From the NCBI GenBank assembly GCA_019415645.1, contig DXYV01000019.1:1-28637 (forward strand): a stretch of 28,637 bases of DNA. Direction: 5' to 3'. This DNA comes from Clostridiales bacterium. Its GTDB lineage: Bacteria; Bacillota; Clostridia; Oscillospirales; Oscillospiraceae. Below the pieces are notes generated by a model. That model searched no databases. It was not told where the DNA came from and saw only the letters and a program-made list of their open reading frames with translations. This document shows, in pieces, positions 7,758-15,897 of the stretch (the stretch's first letter is position 1; each line of letters opens with the position of its first letter). A program made the position numbers and the translations under genes.

Positions 7758-8594
7758 TCATCGCGCGGCCCGCCGCCCGCGGAGGCGAGCCAGCGTCACC
7801 GCGAGGGCAGCTGTCAGCGCCGCCAGGCGGACGACCTCCCGCAGCGCGATCAGAAGGCTGTCGAACAGAAGGGGGAACGGCACAAGCAGCAGGCCAAAGA
7901 GGAGCCAAAGCCCGATGCACAGCGCAGCGGATTTCCGGCCCGGCTCCAGAACTGCGTTCCGGAACGCCCGTGAGGTCCCAATCAGCAGGCCCAGCATCGC
8001 CAGCAGCATGAGCCAGCCGATGGCCAGGCGCATGTAATTCATCTCCGGAGTGAACTGCATCGTCCAGAAGGTCAGCCGCCAGGTGATTCCGGTGGCATAG
8101 GTCCAGTAGAGCTGCTGAGGAATATAGACGGCCCAGGCGCACCACAGCCCCGCCCTTCGGCGGACGTTCAGGCAGATGATGCCGCATAAGAGGAGTGGCG
8201 ATAAGAACATGAGCCCGAACAGCAGACCGTCCAAACCGGCAAACAGCAGCAACAGTAAAATTCCCAGCAACCCCACCGCCAGGAGCACGCCGCCCAGCAC
8301 CAGCCGGCCCAGCGGGATGTTCCGCGGTCTGGCCCTCTCGTCCGCGTGCTCCGGTGCGGATGGCTCGGACTGGTCCGCCGGTTTCGCCGGTGCTTCGGTT
8401 TTTCCCCGCACCAGTTCGTCCAGGCTTACGCCGAACAGGTCGGCCATGCGCACCAGCTTCTCCAACTCGGGCACCGAGGCGTCGGTTTCCCATTTGGACA
8501 CCGACTGCCGGGATACCTCCAGCTGGTCGGCCAGATCGTCCTGCGTCAGCCTGCGCTCGGTTCGCAGCCGGCTGATGGTCTGTCCCAGGCTCAT
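7758..8594 (-). CDS. XRE-family HTH regulator with a C-terminal membrane domain
   Basis: 278 aa. Residues 1-60 are a Cro/C1-type helix-turn-helix (LTQDDLADQLEVSRQSVSKWETDASVPE is the core). A Pro/Ala/Glu linker (about 65-95) leads to several hydrophobic helices (from about 97 to 270). Such proteins bind DNA at the membrane and may sense envelope or membrane state; the signal here is unknown. The start at 8594 follows a GGAGAGAG-type site. It has its own promoter and terminator, so it is a single-gene unit between the ECF sigma/anti-sigma pair and the VanZ-like gene. Its target is not evident; autoregulation is common in the family but no operator was identified. Confidence 0.88.
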   Translation of the reverse strand: MSLGQTISRLRTERRLTQDDLADQLEVSRQSVSKWETDASVPELEKLVRMADLFGVSLDELVRGKTEAPAKPADQSEPSAPEHADERARPRNIPLGRLVLGGVLLAVGLLGILLLLLFAGLDGLLFGLMFLSPLLLCGIICLNVRRRAGLWCAWAVYIPQQLYWTYATGITWRLTFWTMQFTPEMNYMRLAIGWLMLLAMLGLLIGTSRAFRNAVLEPGRKSAALCIGLWLLFGLLLVPFPLLFDSLLIALREVVRLAALTAALAVTLARLRGRRAAR

Positions 8595-8627
8595 AATGGA
8601 CTCTCTCCTTCTCCTGTCTTTGGGGTT

Positions 8628-8657
8628 ATCTTATCACAACCGGAGGGTTTGTGTCCA
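8628..8657 (-). promoter_or_regulatory. putative promoter of the XRE membrane regulator
   Basis: Minus-strand TGGACA (8652-8657), 18-nt spacer, TAAGAT (8628-8633), 34 nt upstream of the start codon. Confidence 0.55.
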
Positions 8658-8675
8658 CCAAGCGGGCTTGGAATC

Positions 8676-8696
8676 CGCGCAACCAACAGTTGCGCG
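8676..8696 (-). terminator. hairpin after the anti-sigma gene
   Basis: 8-bp stem CGCGCAAC (8676-8683) / GTTGCGCG (8689-8696), 25 nt past the stop. There is no T-run, so it is a weak call. Confidence 0.4.
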
Positions 8697-8720
8697 GGCT
8701 GCAGCCGCATGTTTTCCGCT

Positions 8721-10118
8721 TTATTCCGGCAATTCTGAGAGCCAATAGCCCTCCCCTGCAGTCCCATCGGCCTTGAGGGGGACATACCAATAACCGAAGG
8801 AGATTGCGGTCACCTGCTCGGGCTCAATGGGGCTCTCCAGCCTCCACATGGCAGAGTAACCAAAGCTCCCTCCGTCCTTCTTCTGCCAAACATCTGTTGG
8901 TATCCCACGGTCCACAGTCATCACAGTACCATCTTTTAGGTAGACAGCCAAGGGCACATTTGCCGGTGTTCCTCCTCCGCTGGTTCCTTCGATCGTTATA
9001 GATGTGACGGCACAAGTAATACGTTCCACCGTCATTCCATTGACTGTCTCCGCCGCTCGTATGGTCCGTTCCGGCACAGTCTCCACTTCAAAGGTCAGCG
9101 TCCAGTCTCCCTGAATGGGCTCTCCAACAGCCAGCACGCCGATCAGTCCCCCCAATTCCAACTCGTCAATTCGTTCCGGGTCTATTTTCCACTCGGAATC
9201 CACCAGGCACAAGGTAATATCACAGTACGCCCCATCCCCAAAGACGACGCTTTGAGTGCTTGTGAACTCTACTTGTTCCCCATTAGTAAGGACTGCAGAT
9301 GCACTTTCTATAAATAAGCTCATATCCTCTGTCTGAATTTTTTCTTCCAACGCCACCTGAATATGAAAGTCACCATTTTCATCCAACCCCATAGAGGAAA
9401 GGGACAGGTATTCGCTCCCCAGGTCCGCTGGGGTCTGCCCCGGAATTAGGACTGTCCGGCCCAAGTCCCGGCTTGTCTCCACCATATCGTTGCTCGTCAG
9501 CTCAAACGATTGCAGCGGCGCGCTGCAAATCAGTTCCATCGGGAGGTCCACCGGGTCCTCATAGACTACTCCATCCACCCGTTGCTCCTCCGGGCAAATA
9601 CGCACGACATTCGGTGTAACTCGGTTGATTTGGAGTGTGAGTTTTCCCGCCTCATCTCTGCTGCCCATATAGATTCGCTGCTTGAACAGCGCAGTTTTTG
9701 TCTCCGGGTCATAGCTCTGCAATCCACCGTCCACATAGTTGAGTCCGTCCAAATCTGTGCTTGCATCCAGGCGGTCTCCGGTCAGATCGGTGACCGCCAA
9801 ATAAACCCAGCCCTCTGTCTCATCCGCCAAAGCCGAAACCACCTGAATCTGGATGCCCTGGTCGATTGCTGTGACTCCCTCCACGGTCTGCGCATACGGC
9901 GCGAACGCGCCCAGCAGGTCCGCCAGCCTCGCCCGCAGGTCAGGCGACGCAGCCACCACCGACACCGCCAGCGCCGCACAGGTCGCGGCGGCGATCAGCG
10001 CGGCGCGCAGGGGCCAGCGGCGCGTCTTCCGCCGGGCCGAAAGAGCCGTTTTCAGCCGCGCCAGCTGCGCATCGCTGGGCCCCATTTTGTCCATCTCACG
10101 GCGATAATCCTCAAGCAT
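8721..10118 (-). CDS. anti-sigma factor-like membrane protein (DUF4179-type)
   Basis: 465 aa. A short cytosolic N-terminus (about residues 1-35, with MLEDYRREMDKMGPSDAQLARLKTAL cut by me into a helical region) should bind the sigma factor. One membrane helix lies at about 37-57, and a large extracellular beta-rich domain fills the rest. This layout matches the anti-sigma proteins encoded next to Clostridial ECF sigma factors, often annotated DUF4179. It would hold the sigma factor inactive until an envelope signal. The start codon overlaps the sigma gene by 8 nt. The extracellular part (about 9200-9760) is visibly richer in A and T than the rest, as is common for fast-evolving sensor domains or recent exchange. 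The sensed signal is unknown. Confidence 0.82.
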   Translation of the reverse strand: MLEDYRREMDKMGPSDAQLARLKTALSARRKTRRWPLRAALIAAATCAALAVSVVAASPDLRARLADLLGAFAPYAQTVEGVTAIDQGIQIQVVSALADETEGWVYLAVTDLTGDRLDASTDLDGLNYVDGGLQSYDPETKTALFKQRIYMGSRDEAGKLTLQINRVTPNVVRICPEEQRVDGVVYEDPVDLPMELICSAPLQSFELTSNDMVETSRDLGRTVLIPGQTPADLGSEYLSLSSMGLDENGDFHIQVALEEKIQTEDMSLFIESASAVLTNGEQVEFTSTQSVVFGDGAYCDITLCLVDSEWKIDPERIDELELGGLIGVLAVGEPIQGDWTLTFEVETVPERTIRAAETVNGMTVERITCAVTSITIEGTSGGGTPANVPLAVYLKDGTVMTVDRGIPTDVWQKKDGGSFGYSAMWRLESPIEPEQVTAISFGYWYVPLKADGTAGEGYWLSELPE

Positions 10119-10584
10119 GCTCGTTCTCTCCTTTCAGCTGCGCCCGCAGCAGATCTCTGGCCCGGGAGAGCCTGGTCTTGACCGCGCCCTCGCTCCGGCC
10201 CAAAAGGGCCGCGATCTCCGCCACAGACAGCTCTTCGTAATAGAACAGATGAATGGGCACCCGGTAGACCTCCGGCAGCGTCAGCACCGCCTCCAGAATC
10301 CCGTCGGGCTCCGGTCCCGGGACCCAAGCTCCCTCTTCCAGCGGGACGGTCCGTCTGCGCTGCACCGCGCGGTGCAGGTCTCCGGCACAGTTGACCGTCA
10401 CCCGCAGCAGCCAGGCCTTGCAGTGCTCGTCGTCCCGAAATTCCGGCCGCTTGCGCACCAGACGCAGAAACACCTCCTGCATCACGTCCTCTGCGTCGGC
10501 GGCGTTTCCCGTGCGGGCATACGCCAACCGGTACACGTTGGGGGCAAATTGGTCCACGATCCGTTCCAGCTCCCGGTCGTCCAT
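10111..10584 (-). CDS. ECF-type RNA polymerase sigma factor
   Basis: 157 aa from the ATG at 10584, chosen because AAAGGAGGAG precedes it; an in-frame upstream extension to 10632 lacks a ribosome site and would cover the likely promoter. Region 2 (about 1-70) contains YRLAYARTGNAADAEDVMQE, the core-binding and -10-recognition helices. Region 4 (about 100-150) has the helix-turn-helix LSVAEIAALLGRSEGAVKTR that reads the -35 box. There is no region 1 or 3, as expected for ECF factors. It is encoded with its probable anti-sigma factor, overlapping by 8 nt. A GTAACCTTTT box upstream suggests that it drives its own transcription. Confidence 0.93.
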   Translation of the reverse strand: MDDRELERIVDQFAPNVYRLAYARTGNAADAEDVMQEVFLRLVRKRPEFRDDEHCKAWLLRVTVNCAGDLHRAVQRRRTVPLEEGAWVPGPEPDGILEAVLTLPEVYRVPIHLFYYEELSVAEIAALLGRSEGAVKTRLSRARDLLRAQLKGENEHA

Positions 10585-10612
10585 GGCAGCTCCTCCTTTC
10601 CCTTCTATTCCA

Positions 10613-10640
10613 TACACGGCTGAGCGGCGCAAAAGGTTAC
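10613..10640 (-). promoter_or_regulatory. possible ECF-type autoregulated promoter
   Basis: Minus-strand GTAACCTTTT (10631-10640) resembles the AAC-containing -35 element of ECF promoters, with CGTGTA (10613-10618) as the -10. There is no good sigma-A pair in this gap. The match is by eye. Confidence 0.45.
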
Positions 10641-10650
10641 CGACCTGCGC

Positions 10651-10681
10651 AAAAAAAGCCGCGGCAATTTGCCGCGGCTTT
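10651..10681 (-). terminator. intrinsic terminator of rsfS
   Basis: 11-bp stem AAAGCCGCGGC (10655-10665) / GCCGCGGCTTT (10671-10681), followed on the minus strand by seven T (10651-10657). It ends the nadD/yqeK-LCP-rsfS unit. Confidence 0.9.
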
Positions 10682-10701
10682 CTGACTGTGAGAACCGGCC
10701 G

Positions 10702-11070
10702 TCAGTCCTGGGACAAGACCCCGCTCAGGTCCACTTCCTGAGCATCCTTCCAAAGGCGCTCCAGATCGTAGAATTCCCGGGCCTCCTCCGTGAAGATATG
10801 AACCACCACGCAGGAGTAATCCATCAGCACCCAGGTCCCGCTGCGGTGGCCCTCGATGTGGTGGGGCTCCTCCCCCGCTTCGCTCAGGGCCTTCTCCACC
10901 GCGTCGGACAGCGCCTTGATCTGGGTGTTGGAGGTGCCGGTACACAGCACAAAGTACTCCGCCAGTGTGGTCAGCGCCCCGGTCTCCAGGGCCTTGATGT
11001 CCTTTCCCTTTTTGCTGTTCAGGGCCCGGACCGCCAGGTCCATCATCTCGTTTGCATGCATCTCAGGCAT
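10702..11070 (-). CDS. rsfS: ribosome silencing factor
   Basis: 122 aa, normal for RsfS (Iojap/YbeB). It binds protein uL14 on the large subunit and blocks subunit joining when nutrients are short. Family hallmarks include LTTLAEYFVLCTGTSNTQ (about 33-50), HHIEGHRSGTWVLMDY (about 69-84) and VVVHIFTEEAREFYDLERLW. It lies 16 nt after the first LCP gene, in the widespread nadD-yqeK-LCP-rsfS order. A second in-frame ATG three codons in is a possible alternative start. Confidence 0.96.
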   Translation of the reverse strand: MPEMHANEMMDLAVRALNSKKGKDIKALETGALTTLAEYFVLCTGTSNTQIKALSDAVEKALSEAGEEPHHIEGHRSGTWVLMDYSCVVVHIFTEEAREFYDLERLWKDAQEVDLSGVLSQD

Positions 11071-11086
11071 TCTGTTTCCCCTTTCC

Positions 11087-12709
11087 TTAGGTCACGCCCT
11101 CTGGGAGCGTAAATAAATCATCGCCGCTGCTCGCCTCCGGGGCCTGGTCCGCCGGCGTACTTTCGGCGGGCGCGCTCTCCGTGGGCGGCGTGGTCTCCGC
11201 AGGCGTCTGTGTGTTCTGGTCCGCCGGCTGGTCGGAGGGCTGTGCCGGGCTTTCTGTCGGCGGCGGGCTGCTCGTCTCTCCTCCGTCCGGGGTTGGCGTG
11301 GGCACCGGCTCAGGCGTCGGCGTCGGTGTTTCTGCGGGAGTTTCGGTCGCTTCCGGATTTTCGGTCCCGGCCGGGCCGCCGGATTCTTCCGGCGTTCCCG
11401 TCTCCTCCGGCGCCACCGGCTCCATCTCGTTTTCGTCCACCGGCTCGGTGCTGACCGGCGTATCCGCCGGATGCTGGGAGGCCACGGATTGGGCCGCCTG
11501 GCTGTCCTTGACCACGCCTGTGGAGGAGGACACGCTGCCGTCCGAATTGACGCTCATGATGTCCAGATTCGCCAGCGTCACATCCTGCTGATAGGGATTG
11601 AAATGCTGGTTGACGATCTCAATGAGCTCGTCGGCATTGGGCACCACATAGGACAGATAGGCTTTATAGCTGCGGCTGTATGCGGTGGTGGCCGTATTTG
11701 GCATGGTGCAGCTGTACAGATTGTCCGTGGAGAATCCGCCCAGCAGCGCCTGCTCCGCGAAGTACACCAGATTACCCACCGTCAGCTCCGTGTCCACATA
11801 CTCGGTAAACACGGCGGCGATCTGGTTGATCTTGGTCACATTCTTCAGCTGGAGGCACTGCTTGATCACCGCGGCGATGAAGTCCTGCTGCACCTTGGTC
11901 CGGGCCAGATCGCTGCCGTCGGTCTCACTGCTGCCGGTGGACACGCCGCTGTTGTTTTTCCGCCAGCGGATGACCTCCATGGCGTCCTCCCCGTCCAGCA
12001 GCCGGTAACCCTTGGGCTGGTTGATGAACAGGTCCTGATAGGCGTCCCGGTAATACATGTTCCAGGGCACATCAAACCATACCCCGCCGATGGCGTCCAC
12101 GATGGCGCCCACCGCCTCCCACTCCATGGTGATGGTGAAGTCGGGGCGGAAGCCCACCAGACCGGCCACCGCATCCTCCAGAGCGTCGATGGCCGCTTCC
12201 TCGCCGTTGTGCAGATTCATATTATACACGGAATTGATCTTTTTGACATCCCAGTTCACATTGACCATGGTATCCCGGGGAATGCTCATTAGTGCCGCCT
12301 GCTGGTTGGCCACGTCATAGGCCGCCAGCATCAGGGTGTCGGTATTGCCTCCGCCGCCGGTATCCCGGCCCACGATCAGGAAGGTGTAAAACTTATCCTT
12401 CCGGTCGCCGGTCACATAGGGCTGAGTGCCGTTCAGCTGCTCCGGGTCGCTGAGGTCAGTCTCCGTGTCTGTCTGTCCGGTCGGCAGCTCCGGGGCCTTG
12501 GCCCAGCTGCGGTACCATAAAAACAGGCACAGCAGCACTACCAGGACGATCCCCACAATGAGGAGGATCAGGCGGCGTTTTTCCCGTTTGGTCAGTTTGC
12601 GTTTTGCTCTGGCGCGGGGGCGGCCGGCGGCCCGGGCCGCTCGGGTGTCCTCTTTGGCGAGGCGCGCGCCGCCCCTGCGCGTTCTTCTTGGTTCGGTCTG
12701 CTTGGTCAT
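11087..12709 (-). CDS. LCP (LytR-CpsA-Psr) family protein 1, with a Pro/Thr/Glu-rich tail
   Basis: 540 aa. A very basic N-terminus (Arg/Lys, residues 1-45) precedes one membrane helix (about 46-66). The LCP domain follows (about 105-400) with LIVGRDTGGG, TDTLMLAAYD, SIPRDTMVN and the later GYRLLDGEDAMEVIRWR and LARTKVQQDF elements. The conserved arginines that bind polyprenyl phosphate are present. LCP enzymes attach anionic polymers or glycans to peptidoglycan outside the membrane. A tail of about 120 residues rich in Pro, Thr, Glu and Ser follows, likely disordered and wall-spanning; no LPXTG anchor is seen. It is a tandem paralogue of the next gene upstream, 57 nt away, with the same architecture. 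Confidence 0.93.
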   Translation of the reverse strand: MTKQTEPRRTRRGGARLAKEDTRAARAAGRPRARAKRKLTKREKRRLILLIVGIVLVVLLCLFLWYRSWAKAPELPTGQTDTETDLSDPEQLNGTQPYVTGDRKDKFYTFLIVGRDTGGGGNTDTLMLAAYDVANQQAALMSIPRDTMVNVNWDVKKINSVYNMNLHNGEEAAIDALEDAVAGLVGFRPDFTITMEWEAVGAIVDAIGGVWFDVPWNMYYRDAYQDLFINQPKGYRLLDGEDAMEVIRWRKNNSGVSTGSSETDGSDLARTKVQQDFIAAVIKQCLQLKNVTKINQIAAVFTEYVDTELTVGNLVYFAEQALLGGFSTDNLYSCTMPNTATTAYSRSYKAYLSYVVPNADELIEIVNQHFNPYQQDVTLANLDIMSVNSDGSVSSSTGVVKDSQAAQSVASQHPADTPVSTEPVDENEMEPVAPEETGTPEESGGPAGTENPEATETPAETPTPTPEPVPTPTPDGGETSSPPPTESPAQPSDQPADQNTQTPAETTPPTESAPAESTPADQAPEASSGDDLFTLPEGVT

Positions 12710-12766
12710 ATCGGTTCTCCCTGTCCGGTCTGGCTCCGCCAGCCGGCTTTCTCATGGTTGCGTGGT

Positions 12767-14362
12767 TTATTGGGTCATATCCGGCGCCGTGGTCTCCGCC
12801 GGCGGCGCCGGGCTCGGCGTTTCCGGTATCGCTCCGGTCTCGCCGGCCGGCTGGGTCTCCTGCGGAGTCTCGCTCTCCACCGGTGTCTCCGCCGTCCCGC
12901 TCTCGGAAGGCAGGGGATCGGTGGGCTCCGTCCCGGTCTCCACCGGCGGCGAATCGGTCGGCATTGGGTCGGTCTCACCGGGCAGCGGCTCGGTGGTTTC
13001 CGTGCTCTCCGGCGGGGCGTCGGTCTCAGAGGGAGCCGGCTCCTCCGTCTCCGTGGGCTCCGGCTCCGGCGGCGCCCAGTAGGACTCCGGATAGGTGGCC
13101 TGGGTGTCCCGCACCGTACCGGTGGAGGAGGAGACGCTGCCGTCGGAATTGGCGCTCATGTGGTCCAGATTGGCCATGGTCACCAACTCCAGATAGGGGT
13201 TGAAATGCTGGTTGACGGTTTCAATCAGCGCGTCGGAATCCGGTACCACATAGGACTGATGGTTGCCTATGGTACGGCTGTACACATATTCCCCGGTGTA
13301 AGGCATGGTACACAGGTACATATCGTCGGCGGACAGGCCGCCCACCAGGGCCTGCTCGGCAAACCACAGCAGCTCCCCCACCGTCAACTCCGTGTCCACA
13401 TACTCAGTAAAAATATTAGCAAGTTCCTTGATCTTAGTCACATTTTGAATTTGGAGGCACTGCCGCACCACGGCCGTCAGGAAATCCTGAGCGATCTGGG
13501 TGCGGGTAATGTCGCTCTCGCTGACACCGGAAGACACGCCGCTGTTATTCTGCCGCCAGCGCACCACCTGCATGGCGTCGTCGCCGCTCAGCAGGCGGTA
13601 GCCCTTGGGCTGGTTGATGAACAGGTCCTGGTACTCGTCCCGGTAGTACATATTGAAGGGTACGTCAAACCACACCCCGCCGATAGCGTCCACCAGCTCG
13701 CCCACGGCCTCCCATTCCACCGTCACGGTAAAATCGGGCTCAAAGCCCACCAGGTCGGCCACATAGCTCTTCAGGGACGCGATCCCGTCCTCGCCTCCGC
13801 CGGCCATATTGTAGACGGAATTGATTTTTTTCACATCCCAGGGGGCGTTGACCATGGTATCCCGGGGGATGCTCATGATGCTCAGGGCCTGGTTGGGGAC
13901 GTCGTAGGCCACCAGCATGATGGTGTCGGTCAGGCCGCCGCCGGCCACGTCCCGTCCCACCAGCAGGAAGGTATAGAAGTCCTGCTTCCGCTCCCCGGTG
14001 AGGTAGGGGCGCACCCCGTTGAATTCCTCATCCTCCGGCTCGGCCTGCTGGCTTTCGGAGGGCTCCGGCGGCTGGGACTCCGGCTGCTCCAGGGAGGGGG
14101 GCCGGACAAAGCTGCGGTACACCAAAAACAGGGCCAGGAGCACCGCCGCCACTGCGGCCAGAGCAATTCCCACGACGGTCAGCACCCGGGCGCGGGTCCG
14201 CGGTTTCTTCCGTCCGGCCGGCCGCGCCCAGGGTGACTTCTTGTCCCCGGGCGGCGGATTCTCGGCTGCTTGTCCCGCTTCCCCGGGGAGCTGCGGTTCG
14301 GGCGGCTCTCCTCCGGCAGGTCTGTTTGATTCGTTCTCGTTCTCTTTGTATTCGTCGGTCAT
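12767..14362 (-). CDS. LCP (LytR-CpsA-Psr) family protein 2, tandem paralogue
   Basis: 531 aa from the ATG at 14362, preferred over an in-frame start 30 nt upstream because it overlaps the nadD-yqeK stop as ATGA and has GGGAGA 7 nt upstream. Acidic and Pro-rich cytosolic N-terminus (unlike its paralogue's highly basic one), membrane helix about 58-82, LCP domain from about 120 (LLVGRDVAGGG, TDTIMLVAYD, SIPRDTMVN, GYRLLSGDDAMQVVRWR, ITRTQIAQDF). It ends in a Pro/Thr/Glu-rich tail. It should ligate wall polymers to peptidoglycan, perhaps with a different acceptor or polymer from its paralogue. Both share the motif SVNSDGSVSSST or SANSDGSVSSST just before the tail, showing they arose by gene duplication. 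Confidence 0.93.
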   Translation of the reverse strand: MTDEYKENENESNRPAGGEPPEPQLPGEAGQAAENPPPGDKKSPWARPAGRKKPRTRARVLTVVGIALAAVAAVLLALFLVYRSFVRPPSLEQPESQPPEPSESQQAEPEDEEFNGVRPYLTGERKQDFYTFLLVGRDVAGGGLTDTIMLVAYDVPNQALSIMSIPRDTMVNAPWDVKKINSVYNMAGGGEDGIASLKSYVADLVGFEPDFTVTVEWEAVGELVDAIGGVWFDVPFNMYYRDEYQDLFINQPKGYRLLSGDDAMQVVRWRQNNSGVSSGVSESDITRTQIAQDFLTAVVRQCLQIQNVTKIKELANIFTEYVDTELTVGELLWFAEQALVGGLSADDMYLCTMPYTGEYVYSRTIGNHQSYVVPDSDALIETVNQHFNPYLELVTMANLDHMSANSDGSVSSSTGTVRDTQATYPESYWAPPEPEPTETEEPAPSETDAPPESTETTEPLPGETDPMPTDSPPVETGTEPTDPLPSESGTAETPVESETPQETQPAGETGAIPETPSPAPPAETTAPDMTQ

Positions 14363-15552
14363 AAGGATTCTCCCGTCAAGGATTGATAACATTCCAATGT
14401 ATTGGGGTGCAGCGGGTACTGCTTTTCCTGCATCTCCTGAATGGACAGCGCCGCGCCCATAGCCACCGCCCGGTCCAGATCCTGATAGGCCAGCGCGCGC
14501 ATCTCCTCCACTTCGGGGAAGTCCCGGTTGGGCTCGATGTAGTCGGCCAGATACAAAATCTTTTCCATACGGGACATACCGGCCCGCCCTGTGGTGTGAT
14601 AGAAAATCGCCTGGTATACCTGGTCGCTCTCCCCATACACGTACTTGGCGATGGCCGCGCCCGTCTTGGAATGCAGCAGCTTGACCGCGCTGCGCTCCAT
14701 CTCATCCAGGGGAATTTGGTACTGAGCGCACAGCGCCAACTGCTCGTCCAGGTCAAGATATTTGGTGCAGTCGTGCAGAATAGCTGCTCGCCGGGTTTCC
14801 TCCACGCAGGCGCCCCACCGCTCGGCCAAGCGGACCGCTTCCTCCTCACAGCCGCGGATATGGGGAATGCGCTTGGCTCGCACCATAGAGTAGGAAGCCG
14901 CCCGCAGGTCGGCGTCAGACAGGTGCTTCAGGTCGCTTTTCAGTCCGTACAGGCCGTGGCGCAGGATGTAGCCGTAGACTTGGCACCACAGATGCTCGCC
15001 CCCCTGGCCGGCGTGCAGGGCCGCCCGCAGCTGGGTGGAGGACAGGTCGGTGATCTGGGGCAGCTGGATAGCGCAGGTGCGGGCGCCGAAGGTACGGGAC
15101 AGATACTCCCCCTGGGCCTGGAACAGCTCGCCGCAGTCCGACTCCGTCCGGGCAAAGGGCGCCAGGGTGGCCAGGTCGGCAATGGTCTGAGGGTCGTACC
15201 AGTTTTGCAGGGTCAGGAACATATCGGTGCCCATAAGCAGGAACCACTCGTCCTCCGGCCGCTGGGCTTTCAGCTCCCGCAGGGTATCCGCGGTGTAGCT
15301 TTTGCCCGTTCGCTCCAGCTCCAGGTCGGAGACCTTCACCCGCGGGTCCTGCATCCCGTCGGCCATCAGTTTTGTCATGGCCAGGCGGTCCGCCGCGTTG
15401 GCGGAGTCCGGGTGCGTCTCTTTATGCGGCGGCACGCAGGCCGGCATGAACAGCAATTCGTCCAGTCCCAGAATCGTCAGGGCCGCCTGGGCTGCCCGCA
15501 TATGCCCCAGATGGGGCGGGTCAAAGGTACCGCCGTAAATTCCTACCTTCAT
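14359..15552 (-). CDS. nadD: fused nicotinate-nucleotide adenylyltransferase / HD-domain hydrolase (NadD-YqeK)
   Basis: 397 aa from the ATG at 15552 (GGGGAG 8 nt upstream; the GTG six bases earlier is too close to it). The N-terminal ~200 residues are NadD, which makes nicotinate adenine dinucleotide from NaMN and ATP. GIYGGTFDPPHLGH is the nucleotide-binding start and TDLSSTQLRAAL the ISSTxxR-like motif. The C-terminal ~190 residues are YqeK, an HD-domain enzyme known in other bacteria to split Ap4A into two ADP. Its motifs are H(IRG), LHDCTKYL, LLHSKTGA, FYHTTGRAGMSRMEK and LADYIEPNRDF. In most Firmicutes these are two adjacent genes; here there is no stop between them. It overlaps LCP2 by 4 nt and lies 21 nt after yhbY. 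Confidence 0.95.
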   Translation of the reverse strand: MKVGIYGGTFDPPHLGHMRAAQAALTILGLDELLFMPACVPPHKETHPDSANAADRLAMTKLMADGMQDPRVKVSDLELERTGKSYTADTLRELKAQRPEDEWFLLMGTDMFLTLQNWYDPQTIADLATLAPFARTESDCGELFQAQGEYLSRTFGARTCAIQLPQITDLSSTQLRAALHAGQGGEHLWCQVYGYILRHGLYGLKSDLKHLSDADLRAASYSMVRAKRIPHIRGCEEEAVRLAERWGACVEETRRAAILHDCTKYLDLDEQLALCAQYQIPLDEMERSAVKLLHSKTGAAIAKYVYGESDQVYQAIFYHTTGRAGMSRMEKILYLADYIEPNRDFPEVEEMRALAYQDLDRAVAMGAALSIQEMQEKQYPLHPNTLECYQSLTGESL

Positions 15553-15573
15553 ACGCACAACTCCCCTTTTTGA

Positions 15574-15897
15574 TTACTTCGCCTTTGTTCGCTCCTTTAC
15601 CAATGCGATTCGCTGTTCCTTGGGCTTGCTGTGGCTCTCCCGGTACAGGACGAACCGGGAGCCGATGACCTGCACCACCTCGCTGCGGGTGGCCTTGGCC
15701 AGGTCCTCAGCCGCCTCCCGGGCGGAGAGCAGGGAATTTTCCAGGGCCCGGCCCTTGATGAGCTCCCGGGCCTCCAGCGCGTCGTCCGCCTGCTTGATCA
15801 GATTCTCGCCGATTCCGTCCTTCCCCACGTGAAGGATGGTGTCGATTCCGTTTGCCAGGCCGCGAAGCTGGGCCCGCTGTTTACTTGTCAGATCCAT
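15574..15897 (-). CDS. yhbY: YhbY family RNA-binding protein
   Basis: 107 aa with a CRS1-YhbY (CRM) fold, which binds 50S precursors during ribosome assembly. Typical features are LTSKQRAQLRGLAN at the start, the HVGKDGI loop near residue 23 and QVIGSRFVLYR near 75. A charged Lys-rich C-terminus follows. Its start overlaps the end of rdgB by 17 nt. The usual neighbour obgE is absent here, but yhbY next to nadD is a common order. Confidence 0.94.
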   Translation of the reverse strand: MDLTSKQRAQLRGLANGIDTILHVGKDGIGENLIKQADDALEARELIKGRALENSLLSAREAAEDLAKATRSEVVQVIGSRFVLYRESHSKPKEQRIALVKERTKAK

